A stretch of DNA of 64,000 bases from contig CAJQHZ010000027.1 in assembly GCA_905478295.1 (NCBI GenBank), positions 47,952 to 111,951 on the forward strand, in the 5' to 3' direction. Both the position numbers and the translations under genes were made by a program. The notes below the pieces were generated by a model. It ran no database searches. It was not told where the DNA came from and saw nothing but the letters and a program-made list of their open reading frames with translations. Source of the stretch: an uncultured Flavobacteriales bacterium (GTDB lineage Bacteria > Bacteroidota > Bacteroidia > Flavobacteriales > Schleiferiaceae). Of this stretch, positions 51,053 through 61,654 are shown piece by piece; position 1 is the first letter of the stretch, and every line of letters begins with the position of its first letter.

Positions 51053-51829
51053 ATGAAAAGTATCTTGGGTTTTATTCGCGTTTGCGGTGTTTTTAGTGTC
51101 ATTCTTATTGGAGTGCTCAGTCTCGCCTTTTTATATCCTTTTGCGGGTAGAAAAGCTGCACACGGTTTATTTATCGCATTGCGTTGGGTGTTGCTATCGA
51201 TAGTTGGTGTTAAGGTGTCGGGCCCTCGATTTGATAGCGTAGGCCCGGGTATTTTGATGGCAAATCATCGTTCTTATCTGGACGTCCTATTTGTGCCAAC
51301 TAGCGCTCTATATACCATAGTAGGAAAAGCCGAAGTTAGGAGTTGGCCACTCATAGGTTGGGCAGCTCGAGCACTAGGCGTTTTATGGGTCAAACGTGAA
51401 AGTAAAGAGAGTCGTATAAAGACACGCCAGGGTATTATTGAAGCGATAAAAGGCGGTCAAACTGTTGTGTTATTTCCGGAGGGTACTTCTTGGGAGGGAC
51501 CACAAATGCTGCCCCTAAAGCCAGGTATGTTCTATGAAAGTGCCAAACATGGATTTAATATCTACCAATGGAGCCTCCATTTCGATTCAGCGAAAACTGG
51601 TTTTCCAGTTGGAGTCAAATTTCTATCGCATCTCTGGGCGATTTGTTGCGAGCCGAAAATCAACGCATATGTGGATATACGTGCTGTTCCAATTTCTCAC
51701 ACGGACAGCGATGCATTGATTGCTGATGCTCAAGAATGGTGGAAAAACAGTTTAGCGGGCTTGAGCGAAGCTTACCCAGCACGCCACAGTGGGTATTGGC
51801 CTGATCATCGTTTAACGGTTCAAGCTTAA
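51053..51829 (+). CDS. plsC: 1-acyl-sn-glycerol-3-phosphate acyltransferase (PlsC-like)
   Basis: A 258-residue membrane acyltransferase. An N-terminal hydrophobic helix is followed by the HX4D motif NHRSYLD (His72, Asp77), the GKAEVRSWPLIGWAARALG region, and the phosphate-binding FPEGTS (141-146). It acylates lysophosphatidate to phosphatidate in the inner membrane; other lyso-lipid substrates (OlsA type) are possible. It ends in a TTAA stop shared with the convergent DEAD-like gene. Confidence 0.88.
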   Translation: MKSILGFIRVCGVFSVILIGVLSLAFLYPFAGRKAAHGLFIALRWVLLSIVGVKVSGPRFDSVGPGILMANHRSYLDVLFVPTSALYTIVGKAEVRSWPLIGWAARALGVLWVKRESKESRIKTRQGIIEAIKGGQTVVLFPEGTSWEGPQMLPLKPGMFYESAKHGFNIYQWSLHFDSAKTGFPVGVKFLSHLWAICCEPKINAYVDIRAVPISHTDSDALIADAQEWWKNSLAGLSEAYPARHSGYWPDHRLTVQA

Positions 51830-52434
51830 TATTCTTCGACGGAAAAAGGAAAGGCGAATCGGTCCATGTAAGCATCCGTACTTCCTTTATTTTCAGTACT
51901 TAATGATACGCGTTGTTTTAAAGGGATACTATCACTGATACGTTGAGTGAAAGCTATATTACCTACTTTAAGCAATTGGTTCGATGCATCTAAGACTAGC
52001 GTTTTCAAAGAGGCACTATTGAATCCTTCAATATTTAGTAATTCGTTCAAGCGTTTGGGCGTAGCAATAACCACATCTGCTCCGAAGTAGATATCCTCCT
52101 TTTGTTTTAATAATTGAGGCCCAGGGTACGCGGTCCACACACGAAGATCCGTATGCTTGCCTAGGGTTTCAAAGTGTTGTGCGTATTCATCTGCGATTTC
52201 AGAGTTCTGCACCAGGATTAAAGCGCGTGCTACATCTTCGAAACTTTCCTTGAGTTGATGAATTATGGTCGCTGCCACTGCAATGCGCAAAGGAGCGAGA
52301 TCCGCTGCGATGAGCCATTTGTTCTGACCACTTTTAAGTGTGCTGACTACGGCGCGTTGAGCGGTGCTAAAATCTTGTAGTTCGGCACCTTCAAGGGCAC
52401 TTATGACTTCCGCTTGTAATTTCAATTTTGCCAT
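51826..52434 (-). CDS. Stand-alone degenerate DEAD-box RecA domain protein
   Basis: A 202-residue protein resembling only the first RecA domain of a DEAD-box RNA helicase. A Q-motif-like start (FSTAQRAVVSTLKSGQNKWLIAADLAPLR) leaves no Walker A: AxTGxGKT is replaced by AADLAPLR. Motif Ib (VVIATPKRLNELL) is preserved, motif II DEAD has become DASN (LVLDASNQLLKVG). No second RecA domain follows. ATPase activity looks lost, so it may act as an RNA- or helicase-binding scaffold, or be a remnant. The reading frame is intact and full codon use looks normal, which argues against a recent pseudogene. Confidence 0.78.
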   Translation of the reverse strand: MAKLKLQAEVISALEGAELQDFSTAQRAVVSTLKSGQNKWLIAADLAPLRIAVAATIIHQLKESFEDVARALILVQNSEIADEYAQHFETLGKHTDLRVWTAYPGPQLLKQKEDIYFGADVVIATPKRLNELLNIEGFNSASLKTLVLDASNQLLKVGNIAFTQRISDSIPLKQRVSLSTENKGSTDAYMDRFAFPFSVEEY

Positions 52435-52529
52435 TTGCTCATCTTTTGTGCAAAACTACGGGGTCTTTATCAAACATGAGGTGAAATCTCTAGCAGGTTG
52501 TACATTTAAAGAGTATTAGATATTACGTC

Positions 52530-54365
52530 ATGAAAAAGCTATTGATAAGTCTTGCGTTTCTGTTGTGTTTTGGCGCGCAGGCGCAGAATTTGTATAAAAT
52601 TGAACCCGAAAGTTGGTGGGTAGGAATGGAGATGAATACCGTAGAATTTATGGTGTACGGTAAAGACATTTCCGAATTAATTGCAGAAAGTAAGACGTTT
52701 GAAGTCCTCAAAAGTGAAGGATTGGAAAGCCCAAACTATTTGTTTATCACCGCTAAAATTCCTGCAGATGCCAAAGTAGGCCATCATACTTTGGTTTTTC
52801 GCAATACGAAGGGTAAGAAAGTAGGTCGCTTGAACGTCCATATTGGAGCGCGCGCGGAAGGAAGTGCAGCACGTAAAGGATTTTCATCTGCGGATTTTAT
52901 ATACCTCTTAACCCCAGACCGTTTTCGTAATGGCGATCCTAGCAATGACTGTGTTAAGGGAATGCTTGAAGCTCCTAATCGTGAGTTTCAAGGCGGTCGT
53001 CACGGAGGCGATTTAGCAGGCGTTATTGAAAGTTTAGACTACTTTAAGAATCTGGGAGTGAGTAGTTTATGGCTTAATCCGGTACTTGAAAATGATATGC
53101 CATCGTACAGTTATCACGGGTATGCGATGACGGATTTATACGCGGTGGATGAACGGTACGGTTCGAATGCACTGTATAAAGAATTGGCCGATAAGGCGAA
53201 GGAGAAGGGAATTGGTCTTATTATGGATCAAGTCGCAAATCATATAGGGAGCTCACATCCATGGATGGCAGATCTACCGAGCAAAGATTGGGTTAATCAA
53301 TGGCCCGAATTTACGCAGACGAATCATATGAAGGTGAGTCGGTTTGATCCGCATGCTGCGGAGGTGGACCGCGAACAATTTACAGACGGGTGGTTTGTAG
53401 AGACCATGCCGGATTTGAACCAGCGCAATGAAAAATTGGCCCGTTACCTGATTCAGAATTCTATTTGGTGGGTGGAATATTTAGGTCTGCACGGTATTCG
53501 AATGGATACCTGGTCCTATCCCGATAAGCAATTTCTTGCCGACTGGACTAAAGCTATTTTAGACGAATATCCCAACTTTAACATCGTAGGAGAAGAGTGG
53601 GTGAGTGATCCGTCGTTGATCAGCTATTGGCAAGCGGGCACTGCGAAGATGGACAATTACACGACCTATTTGCCGAGTGTTATGGATTTTCCGTTACAAT
53701 CGGCACTCATAGAAGGGTTGAAAGGTGAATCGGGATGGAGAAGCAGCATGACGAAGATCTATGAAAGTCTTGCTAACGACTACATGTACGGGGATGTCAA
53801 CAACATTATGATTTTCCCAGACAATCACGATATGAGTCGTATTTACACGCAATTGGACGAGGATTACGACAAATGGAAGATGGCGATGGCATTTCTCTTT
53901 ACTACGCGTGGTACGTTGCAGTTCTACTATGGTACAGAGATTCTTATGAGCAATCCAGGAACTGAAGACCATGGTATTATTCGATCAGATTTTCCCGGGG
54001 GATGGGAAGGCGACCCGGTCAATGCCTTTACCGGAGAAGGGCTCACTGCTCAGCAGAAAGAGGCCTTTGCTTACATCCAGTCGCTGGCTAAATTGCGCCG
54101 CGAGTCCTGTGCGTTAAATATGGGAACACTTTTGCATTATATCCCGCAGAATGAGGTTTACGTCTATTTCAGATCGTTCGAGGACGAGCATAAAATGGTG
54201 GTATTTAACCGAAACAGTGAGGAAGTATCGCTTGATTTGGTCCGATTCCAGCAAGGACTTGAAGGCTTCTCAGCGGCGATCGAGGTTTTGACGGGTACGA
54301 CTACTACGCTGGAAGAAACACTCACTTTGGCCCCTATGGGAGCACTCATTTTTGATTTGAAATAG
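52530..54365 (+). CDS. GH13 alpha-amylase/neopullulanase (SusA/cyclomaltodextrinase-like)
   Basis: A 611-residue glycoside hydrolase, signal peptide MKKLLISLAFLLCFGAQAQ, so periplasmic or surface-located. An N-terminal beta-sandwich (about 20-110) precedes the catalytic (beta/alpha)8 barrel. Conserved regions: LIMDQVANHIG, GIRMDTWSYPD with nucleophile Asp326, VGEEWV with Glu355, and FPDNHDM with Asp434. An all-beta C-terminal domain ends the protein. It hydrolyses alpha-1,4 glucans or cyclodextrins. An esterase lipoprotein follows after 3 nt. No SusC/SusD pair or other PUL gene is present here. Confidence 0.9.
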   Translation: MKKLLISLAFLLCFGAQAQNLYKIEPESWWVGMEMNTVEFMVYGKDISELIAESKTFEVLKSEGLESPNYLFITAKIPADAKVGHHTLVFRNTKGKKVGRLNVHIGARAEGSAARKGFSSADFIYLLTPDRFRNGDPSNDCVKGMLEAPNREFQGGRHGGDLAGVIESLDYFKNLGVSSLWLNPVLENDMPSYSYHGYAMTDLYAVDERYGSNALYKELADKAKEKGIGLIMDQVANHIGSSHPWMADLPSKDWVNQWPEFTQTNHMKVSRFDPHAAEVDREQFTDGWFVETMPDLNQRNEKLARYLIQNSIWWVEYLGLHGIRMDTWSYPDKQFLADWTKAILDEYPNFNIVGEEWVSDPSLISYWQAGTAKMDNYTTYLPSVMDFPLQSALIEGLKGESGWRSSMTKIYESLANDYMYGDVNNIMIFPDNHDMSRIYTQLDEDYDKWKMAMAFLFTTRGTLQFYYGTEILMSNPGTEDHGIIRSDFPGGWEGDPVNAFTGEGLTAQQKEAFAYIQSLAKLRRESCALNMGTLLHYIPQNEVYVYFRSFEDEHKMVVFNRNSEEVSLDLVRFQQGLEGFSAAIEVLTGTTTTLEETLTLAPMGALIFDLK

Positions 54366-54368
54366 CAA

Positions 54369-55340
54369 ATGAAACTCTTCTTTTTCACTCTTTTTACAGC
54401 CCTATCCTTGTTGAGTTGCAGCAGTAATTCTACTCAAAGCGAGGCTACTACAACGTTGCAATGGGATACTGTCAGCGGGGTATCCACCGGAACGTTATTG
54501 CGACTGGATAGCTCGCATACGAAAGGCACACTCAGTGCGCGACCGCTGGACGTTTGGCTGCCCAGCACTTACGATGGTAAGCGCAAACATGCCGTGCTCT
54601 ACATGTATGATGGCCAGATGTTGTTTGATGCAAATTCGACCTGGAACCATCAAGAATGGCGTGTGGATGAAATCATGGACAGTCTTATTGCGACAAAAAC
54701 GACTTTGCCCACCATTATCGTGGCGTTGCATCATGGCGGAGTCATGCGAAACTTTGAATATTTCCCGCAGAAGCCTTTCCAAACGCTGCGTGCGCAATTT
54801 TCAGATTCGACCATGGCGGCAATCGCTTCCCCGTATGGATCCGACACGGCTTTTCCTGTCAAAAGCGATGCGTATTTACACTATATGGTAGACATTGTGA
54901 AACCTTTAGTCGATACCACATTTCAGGTTTATTCTGATAAAAGTGCAACGGCTGTAGCAGGGAGTTCTATGGGCGGTCTTATGAGTATGTATGCTATCGG
55001 GGAATATCCGGAGGTTTTTGGTACGGCATTGTGCATGAGTACGCATTGGCCTGGTGGTTTTAGCCCGAATGAAGAAATACCTAATGCATTCCAGGCGTAC
55101 ATAGCTGATAACATTACACCAGAGCGTATTGAGAGAATTTACTTTGATTATGGTACAGAGACGCTCGACGCGATGTATGAGCCGTTTCAAAATCAAGTCA
55201 ATTCCGTTTTAGAGTCCAATGGTTTTGTTTCAGGAGAACGTTGGGTTACCCAAAAGTTCCCGGGTGCGGCGCACGATGAGAAGAGCTGGGCCAAACGCTT
55301 GCACATACCGCTGACCTTTGCCTTTGCGAAACAGCGTTAA
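54369..55340 (+). CDS. Putative esterase lipoprotein (alpha/beta hydrolase, esterase D type)
   Basis: A 323-residue protein. Lipoprotein signal MKLFFFTLFTALSLLSCSSNST (lipobox LLSC). The catalytic domain (RPLDVWLPSTYDGKRKHAVLYMYDGQMLFD...TTLPTIIVALHHGG...AVAGSSMGGLMSMYAIGEYPEVFGTALCMS) is the putative esterase (PF00756) fold with nucleophile in GSSMGG; a His near the C-terminus (GAAHDEKSWAKRL) completes the triad. Its gene follows the GH13 gene by 3 nt, so it may deacylate sugar substrates for that enzyme (inference). Confidence 0.85.
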   Translation: MKLFFFTLFTALSLLSCSSNSTQSEATTTLQWDTVSGVSTGTLLRLDSSHTKGTLSARPLDVWLPSTYDGKRKHAVLYMYDGQMLFDANSTWNHQEWRVDEIMDSLIATKTTLPTIIVALHHGGVMRNFEYFPQKPFQTLRAQFSDSTMAAIASPYGSDTAFPVKSDAYLHYMVDIVKPLVDTTFQVYSDKSATAVAGSSMGGLMSMYAIGEYPEVFGTALCMSTHWPGGFSPNEEIPNAFQAYIADNITPERIERIYFDYGTETLDAMYEPFQNQVNSVLESNGFVSGERWVTQKFPGAAHDEKSWAKRLHIPLTFAFAKQR

Positions 55341-55384
55341 CCAGATCGTGCGCCGCACCCACGGCCGCGATATGCGGTAAAAAG

Positions 55385-55417
55385 AAACCCGGCGCCACAG
55401 GCGCCGGGTTTTTCTTT
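55385..55417. terminator. Bidirectional terminator between esterase and icd
   Basis: A 12-bp stem (55385-55396 with 55400-55411) with 3-nt loop is flanked by A-rich sequence on the left and TTTTTCTTT on the right. It lies between two convergent genes and can serve both: T-run on the + strand, and CTTTTTACC on the minus strand. Confidence 0.8.
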
Positions 55418-55437
55418 GCATGTTTGTTTCTCAGATC

Positions 55438-57715
<2,278 letters not shown>

Positions 57716-57720
57716 GGGAA

Positions 57721-57996
57721 CTATCTGAACTTTGCGACCTTCTCCTCATTACTGAGTTTGTCACCACCCACATGGTACTGAACGTTCAGGAGAAATTCTT
57801 TTGAGATCGCAGTTTTTAGTAGGTTATGAACCAATTTTTCAACGGCGCGCGCATCACCTTCTACACTCGTGCCAAAGGCACCAACCTCATAGGATACACC
57901 GGCGGACTGGATCAAGGCAATAGCTTGATCTACTGCTACCATAGGATCTTCAGCGTGCAAAGGGATGTATTGAATATTAGCGCTTAATAGATCCAT
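57721..57996 (-). CDS. Thiamine-binding (MTH1187/YkoF-type) protein
   Basis: A 91-residue protein: [64 protein letters not shown]. The ferredoxin-like alternation and the GxxYEVGAFGTSVEGD core match the Thiamine_BP/MTH1187 family; members bind thiamine or hydroxymethylpyrimidine. No thiamine biosynthesis gene or TPP riboswitch adjoins. The start overlaps the rluF stop by 1 nt (TAATG), so it is co-translated with rluF. Confidence 0.78.
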   Translation of the reverse strand: MDLLSANIQYIPLHAEDPMVAVDQAIALIQSAGVSYEVGAFGTSVEGDARAVEKLVHNLLKTAISKEFLLNVQYHVGGDKLSNEEKVAKFR

Positions 57997-58715
57997 TAAA
58001 AATGTGTTTTATTACTGGATTCGCAAAGTCTATTCAGTGTTTGCAGTTCATGCGTTTTCAAATCACGCCAGTTGCCGACTGGTAAATCAAGTTCAATATT
58101 CATGATCCGAACACGCTTGAGTTTCGTTACTCGATAATCCAAATATTCACTCATTCTGCGAATCTGCCTATTCAATCCCTGTGTAAGGACGATCCTAAAT
58201 GTTTTAGGACCAAGCTGTTCAACGTGACATTTCCGTGTGACTGTATCTAAAATAGGAACGCCATTGCGCATGCGGGTGATAAATTCTTGCGTGATTGGCT
58301 TGTGCACCGTGACGACGTATTCTTTCTCATGATTATTTCTAGCACGTAAAATTTTATTGACAATATCTCCATCACTGGTCATAAGAATGAGCCCTTCGGA
58401 AGGCTTATCCAACCGACCGATAGGGAAGATGCGCTGCGGATGTCCCACAAAGTCGACAATGTTGTCTTTTTCTACTCGTCGGTCTGTCGTACAAACAATG
58501 CCTCGCGGCTTATTCACAGCGATATAGACATGTTTTTCAGTACGTTCACCGACGACCTTACCGTCAACGGCAACCACATCACCTTCTTGAACCTTTTCGC
58601 CTAATTCTGGGACGACGCCGTTGATGGTGATTCGCCCTTGTTCGAGCAACTTATCCGCACCCCTACGCGAGCAGTGTCCGATCTCACTAAGGTATTTATT
58701 AATTCGTGTGGCCAT
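57996..58715 (-). CDS. rluF: 23S rRNA pseudouridine-2604 synthase RluF
   Basis: A 239-residue RluF-type enzyme. The N-terminal S4 domain ([30 protein letters not shown]) binds RNA, and the catalytic Asp is in [21 protein letters not shown]. The KEYVV(T/S)V and [30 protein letters not shown] motifs fit RluF rather than RluB/RsuA. A -7 element lies only 4 nt upstream of the ATG, which suggests a leaderless transcript. The following gene overlaps by 1 nt. Confidence 0.92.
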   Translation of the reverse strand: MATRINKYLSEIGHCSRRGADKLLEQGRITINGVVPELGEKVQEGDVVAVDGKVVGERTEKHVYIAVNKPRGIVCTTDRRVEKDNIVDFVGHPQRIFPIGRLDKPSEGLILMTSDGDIVNKILRARNNHEKEYVVTVHKPITQEFITRMRNGVPILDTVTRKCHVEQLGPKTFRIVLTQGLNRQIRRMSEYLDYRVTKLKRVRIMNIELDLPVGNWRDLKTHELQTLNRLCESSNKTHF

Positions 58716-58719
58716 ACGT

Positions 58720-58727
58720 CAAAGGTA
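58720..58727 (-). promoter_or_regulatory. -7 element (TACCTTTG) touching the rluF start
   Basis: On the minus strand TACCTTTG ends 4 nt before the rluF ATG, and a TTG at 58752-58750 is 22 nt further upstream. A 14-bp palindrome (AGGGCT-AA-AGCCCT, 58727-58740) sits between the two and overlaps the stop of the upstream VIT gene. Transcription would start at about the ATG. Confidence 0.45.
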
Positions 58728-58730
58728 GGG

Positions 58731-59420
58731 CTAAAGCCCTATTTGGACCCAACTTCCAACCAACGCGCTGAGTCCCATGGTAATGGTGCCCCAAATGGTG
58801 ATGCGAACCACAGCTTTCCAAGCATTACTACCGCCAATTCGTGCGCTGATACCGCCGAGTAGCGCTAGAAACGAAATACTAAAGACGTATTCTACCCAAT
58901 ACAATTGGTCCAGTGGAAAGAGAAAAATGAGCCCAAAAGGGAAGAGGCCACCAATTAAAAAGCTCAATGCGCTTGCTCCTGCGGCCTGTAACGGCTGCGC
59001 AGTCGTTATTTCATTTATGCCCAATTCGTCCCGAGCATGTGCTTCGAGGGCATCGTGTTCGTGCAATTGACGGGCAACTTCAGTAGCAGTTTCTTCAGTA
59101 AGACCCCGACTAACATAAATTTTTGCCAATTCACGCTCTTCAACTTCCGGCATCTCTTCGAGTTCCTTTTTCTCGCGTGCTAAATCTGCTTGTTCTATAT
59201 CCGATTGGGAGCTAACGCTCACATATTCTCCTGCAGCCATGCTAAGTGCCCCAGCCACTAAACCGGCCAATGCAGCTATGACCACTGGGGCCTCTGATGT
59301 GCTTGCCGAAGCAACACCCACAGCAATACTTGAAACACTGAGTATTCCATCATTCGCACCTAAAACGGCGGCACGTATCCAGCTGGACCGATTGACGTAA
59401 TGTTTTTCCAGATCACTCAT
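58731..59420 (-). CDS. VIT/CCC1-family Fe/Mn transporter
   Basis: A 229-residue membrane protein. N-terminal YVNRSSWIRAAVLGANDGILSVSSIAVGVASA and AALAGLVAGALSMAAGEYVSVSSQSDIEQADLAREKKELEEMPEVEERELAKIYVSRGLTEETATEVARQLHEHDALEAHARDELGI are the VIT1/CCC1 TM1-2 and the cytosolic metal-binding Glu-rich loop. Three further helices follow. By family it exports Fe2+ or Mn2+ from the cytosol by proton exchange. It overlaps the upstream small lipoprotein gene by 8 nt. Confidence 0.9.
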   Translation of the reverse strand: MSDLEKHYVNRSSWIRAAVLGANDGILSVSSIAVGVASASTSEAPVVIAALAGLVAGALSMAAGEYVSVSSQSDIEQADLAREKKELEEMPEVEERELAKIYVSRGLTEETATEVARQLHEHDALEAHARDELGINEITTAQPLQAAGASALSFLIGGLFPFGLIFLFPLDQLYWVEYVFSISFLALLGGISARIGGSNAWKAVVRITIWGTITMGLSALVGSWVQIGL

Positions 59421-59820
59421 TTCCCAAATAATTAATAGTAAAGATAAGTGCTCTATTTGATGTGTCTAAACTGGCTTGCCATTCGGTATCGCTGCGCCGA
59501 CCTTCTGATGTAAACAAAGGTGCTTTCCAATTAAAATATTTTGCACTGTAAGATTTTAATTCTTCGGAATTTAGTAGCACCTCGAATTCAACCGTACGTG
59601 TGCTGTCGTTAAGTAGACAGTACTTTCTTTTAATTTTTGGGACATCTATACCCGTACGTAATTCAATGTGGTCAATATTGAATTGGTCACAATCCATGCT
59701 TTGATAGATGGTGCTTGTAAGTGTTTTGCATCCTGCCATAAATAGCAGGGGTAGACCTACAATAAACCCGAGAAGAATGAGGATTCTATTTACCTTAATT
59801 GTTCTGTAAGGCATACGCAT
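59413..59820 (-). CDS. Small hypothetical lipoprotein in the tspO operon
   Basis: A 135-residue protein. The start (MRMPYRTIKVNRILILLGFIVGLPLLFMAGCKTL) has a long hydrophobic segment ending at lipobox MAGC, so an outer-membrane lipoprotein is likely. The rest (DQFNIDHIELRTGIDVPKIKRKYCLLNDSTRTVEFEVLLNSEELKSYSAKYFNWKAP) belongs to no family I recognise. It overlaps tspO by up to 26 nt upstream and VIT by 8 nt downstream. A second Met two codons on (59814) is an equally possible start. Confidence 0.72.
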   Translation of the reverse strand: MRMPYRTIKVNRILILLGFIVGLPLLFMAGCKTLTSTIYQSMDCDQFNIDHIELRTGIDVPKIKRKYCLLNDSTRTVEFEVLLNSEELKSYSAKYFNWKAPLFTSEGRRSDTEWQASLDTSNRALIFTINYLGNE

Positions 59821-60247
59821 TCAGAGTTATTGCAATACTAAGCCAAATCACATAAGGTGTTAGTAACCAGGTCAATTGCGGTAAATAAGGTTTGGCTTTC
59901 AGGGCCATAAAACCTACGACAAATACAAGAGTAATAATCTCTATAAGGGCGAATCCAGTCCAATGAAGATTGAAAAACAGCGGATTCCATAGGATGTTTA
60001 GCACTAATTGGACTGCATAAATCCAAAGAATGCTCGTGCGTAATGAATCTATTTGTACGGCTTTATTCATGAAGATGCTCAAACACACCATAATCAATGT
60101 CCACGAGGCCCCAAATACCCATCCAGGTGGGGTCCAAGGCGCTTTATTCAAGTTTGTATACCAATTCCCTGTAGGACCTTCTCCCATTAGATAGCTGCCC
60201 AATGCCAAGGCACCAAAATTCAAAATAAAGAATACTAAGAGTTTCAT
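59795..60247 (-). CDS. tspO: TspO/MBR family protein
   Basis: A 150-residue protein with five membrane helices. Family motifs: W(Y)TNLNKAPWTPPGWVFGASWTLIM (ligand loop WxPPxxxFxxxW), LNILWNPLFFNLHWTGFALIEI and a C-terminal WLSIAITLNAYALQNN. TspO proteins bind tetrapyrroles and affect porphyrin or light/oxygen responses. The ATG overlaps the 46-aa ORF by 4 nt (ATGA), and the downstream lipoprotein starts inside its 3' end. Confidence 0.92.
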   Translation of the reverse strand: MKLLVFFILNFGALALGSYLMGEGPTGNWYTNLNKAPWTPPGWVFGASWTLIMVCLSIFMNKAVQIDSLRTSILWIYAVQLVLNILWNPLFFNLHWTGFALIEIITLVFVVGFMALKAKPYLPQLTWLLTPYVIWLSIAITLNAYALQNN

Positions 60248-60384
60248 AAGTAGTTCTCCATAAAGTCTGCAGTCAGCGGTTCAACACCTAGACCTGCAAT
60301 CATTAATAAGTCCAGGCCTGTTCCAAATATTAACCCTCTGCCGATAGCGAAGCCTTGACATGATGTTACTTTATCCTTAGACAT
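60244..60384 (-). CDS. Small hypothetical membrane-like protein, 46 aa
   Basis: A short frame overlooked by length filters: MSKDKVTSCQGFAIGRGLIF then GTGLDLLMIAGLGVEPLTADFMENYL. The middle is hydrophobic and Gly-rich, possibly one membrane helix. The ATG lies 8 nt inside the end of the PepSY gene, and its TGA overlaps the tspO ATG by 4 nt (ATGA), the classic geometry of coupled translation. These two junctions are the main evidence that it is real. Family unknown. Confidence 0.6.
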   Translation of the reverse strand: MSKDKVTSCQGFAIGRGLIFGTGLDLLMIAGLGVEPLTADFMENYL

Positions 60385-60868
60385 AAAGCATAATTATAAC
60401 CAGGATGATCCCTCCAAGAGTGAACCACAATCCTTTCTTGAAGATCAAAGAAGATTTAGCAAACATGAAAAAACTGGAAACCGCCATAAATAGGAGGGCC
60501 AATCCGAAAAAGATATTAAAATAATACAACGGATCCTCTGTGGTGGCCTTGTGTAAATGCGTCAAATTATCGAGCCAGGTAGGCAATTTTTTAGTTGTGT
60601 ATTTTGTCTCTCCGGTGATTGTATTATACACGCCCTGTTCAAAGACCATCATGGTACCATCATTGTCCCTAGGAGTTAAGTTTCGAATGCTAAGTGTTTC
60701 TCCCAAAGCAGTTGCATCTAGCCCTGGCTCAAGGACTAGTTCCTTATCAATGGAAACTTTAAAGGTGTCGGTTTTTCTGAATATTAGGGTAATACCGCTT
60801 AAAGCGTAAACCATCATAATACCGGCTAAGAAATAGCCTAAATACCGATGTAAAATTCGAAATGACAT
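60377..60868 (-). CDS. PepSY-associated transmembrane protein
   Basis: A 163-residue membrane protein. N-terminal helix ILHRYLGYFLAGIMMVYALSGITLIF carries the HR..G motif of PepSY_TM proteins. A periplasmic domain (FKVSIDKELVLEPGLDATALGETLSIRNLTPRDNDGTMMVFEQGVYNTITGETKYTTKKLP) follows and the C-terminus has two more helices. Relatives are linked to iron-siderophore reduction or uptake. It is first in the run PepSY, 46-aa ORF, TspO, lipoprotein, VIT, with every junction overlapping. Confidence 0.85.
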   Translation of the reverse strand: MSFRILHRYLGYFLAGIMMVYALSGITLIFRKTDTFKVSIDKELVLEPGLDATALGETLSIRNLTPRDNDGTMMVFEQGVYNTITGETKYTTKKLPTWLDNLTHLHKATTEDPLYYFNIFFGLALLFMAVSSFFMFAKSSLIFKKGLWFTLGGIILVIIMLYV

Positions 60869-60905
60869 ATGTGGTGTGTTTAGGTAAGGTTAAATTACGC
60901 TAGAA

Positions 60906-61550
60906 TTATCGCAAGCCGTTCCATTCGGCATAAAATTGATCTAAATAGATCTCCATGAAGCGGTGACGCTCCGCTGCCATTTCCTTCCCGGTTTGGGTAT
61001 TCATACGGTCTTTCAATAGCAACAGTTTTTCATAAAAATGATTAATTGTAGGGGCTGTAGACTTTTTGTATTCTTCTTTCGTCATATTCAGGTTAGGAGG
61101 GATATCCGGATCATAAATGGTCCGATTTTTAAATCCACCGTAGTTAAAAGTCCGTGCAATACCAATGGCTCCAATCGCATCTAATCTATCCGCATCTTGT
61201 ACAATATCGAGCTCAATGCTTGAATGGTTTCGTTCATTGAGACCTCCTTTAAAGCTTACATTTTCAATAATAGCGATGATGTGTTCTAGTTTCTCTTCAG
61301 GGTATCCTATTGATGCAAGCCAGTTCCGTGCAACGCGCGGCCCTAAGGTTTCATCGCCTGAGTGAAACTTAGAATCTGCAATATCGTGCAGTAGGGCAGC
61401 TAAGGCTACTACTTCCTGATCGCATTGCTCTCCTTTTGCAATAGTCTCGGCATTTTTCCATACCCGTTCAATGTGAAACCAATCGTGTCCGCCTTCGGCA
61501 TGAAGTAAAGTCTGCTGAACGAATCGTTTAGTCTCTTGTAATATTTTCAT
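60906..61550 (-). CDS. HD-domain phosphohydrolase
   Basis: A 214-residue HD-superfamily metal-dependent phosphohydrolase. The metal motif is H...HD...D: His26 (GHDWFHIERV), His55-Asp56 (ALLHDIADS) and the Asp of VQDADRLDAIGAIGIAR. These match YedJ-type uncharacterised HD hydrolases acting on nucleotides or small phosphates. It is separated by 37 bp from the PepSY gene. Substrate unknown. Confidence 0.88.
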   Translation of the reverse strand: MKILQETKRFVQQTLLHAEGGHDWFHIERVWKNAETIAKGEQCDQEVVALAALLHDIADSKFHSGDETLGPRVARNWLASIGYPEEKLEHIIAIIENVSFKGGLNERNHSSIELDIVQDADRLDAIGAIGIARTFNYGGFKNRTIYDPDIPPNLNMTKEEYKKSTAPTINHFYEKLLLLKDRMNTQTGKEMAAERHRFMEIYLDQFYAEWNGLR

Positions 61551-61654
61551 TTCTTTTTTTTACTTCTATTCGGTAACGTATTGATAATGAGAACACTGAT
61601 TTTTTTAGTGTCATCAAATTTAATTAGTTTAGTAAAAACAAAACCTTACTAATT

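Noticed and set aside
54495..54797. 100-codon minus-strand ORF inside the esterase gene
   Set aside because: Shadow of the confidently assigned plus-strand esterase; no conserved motifs.
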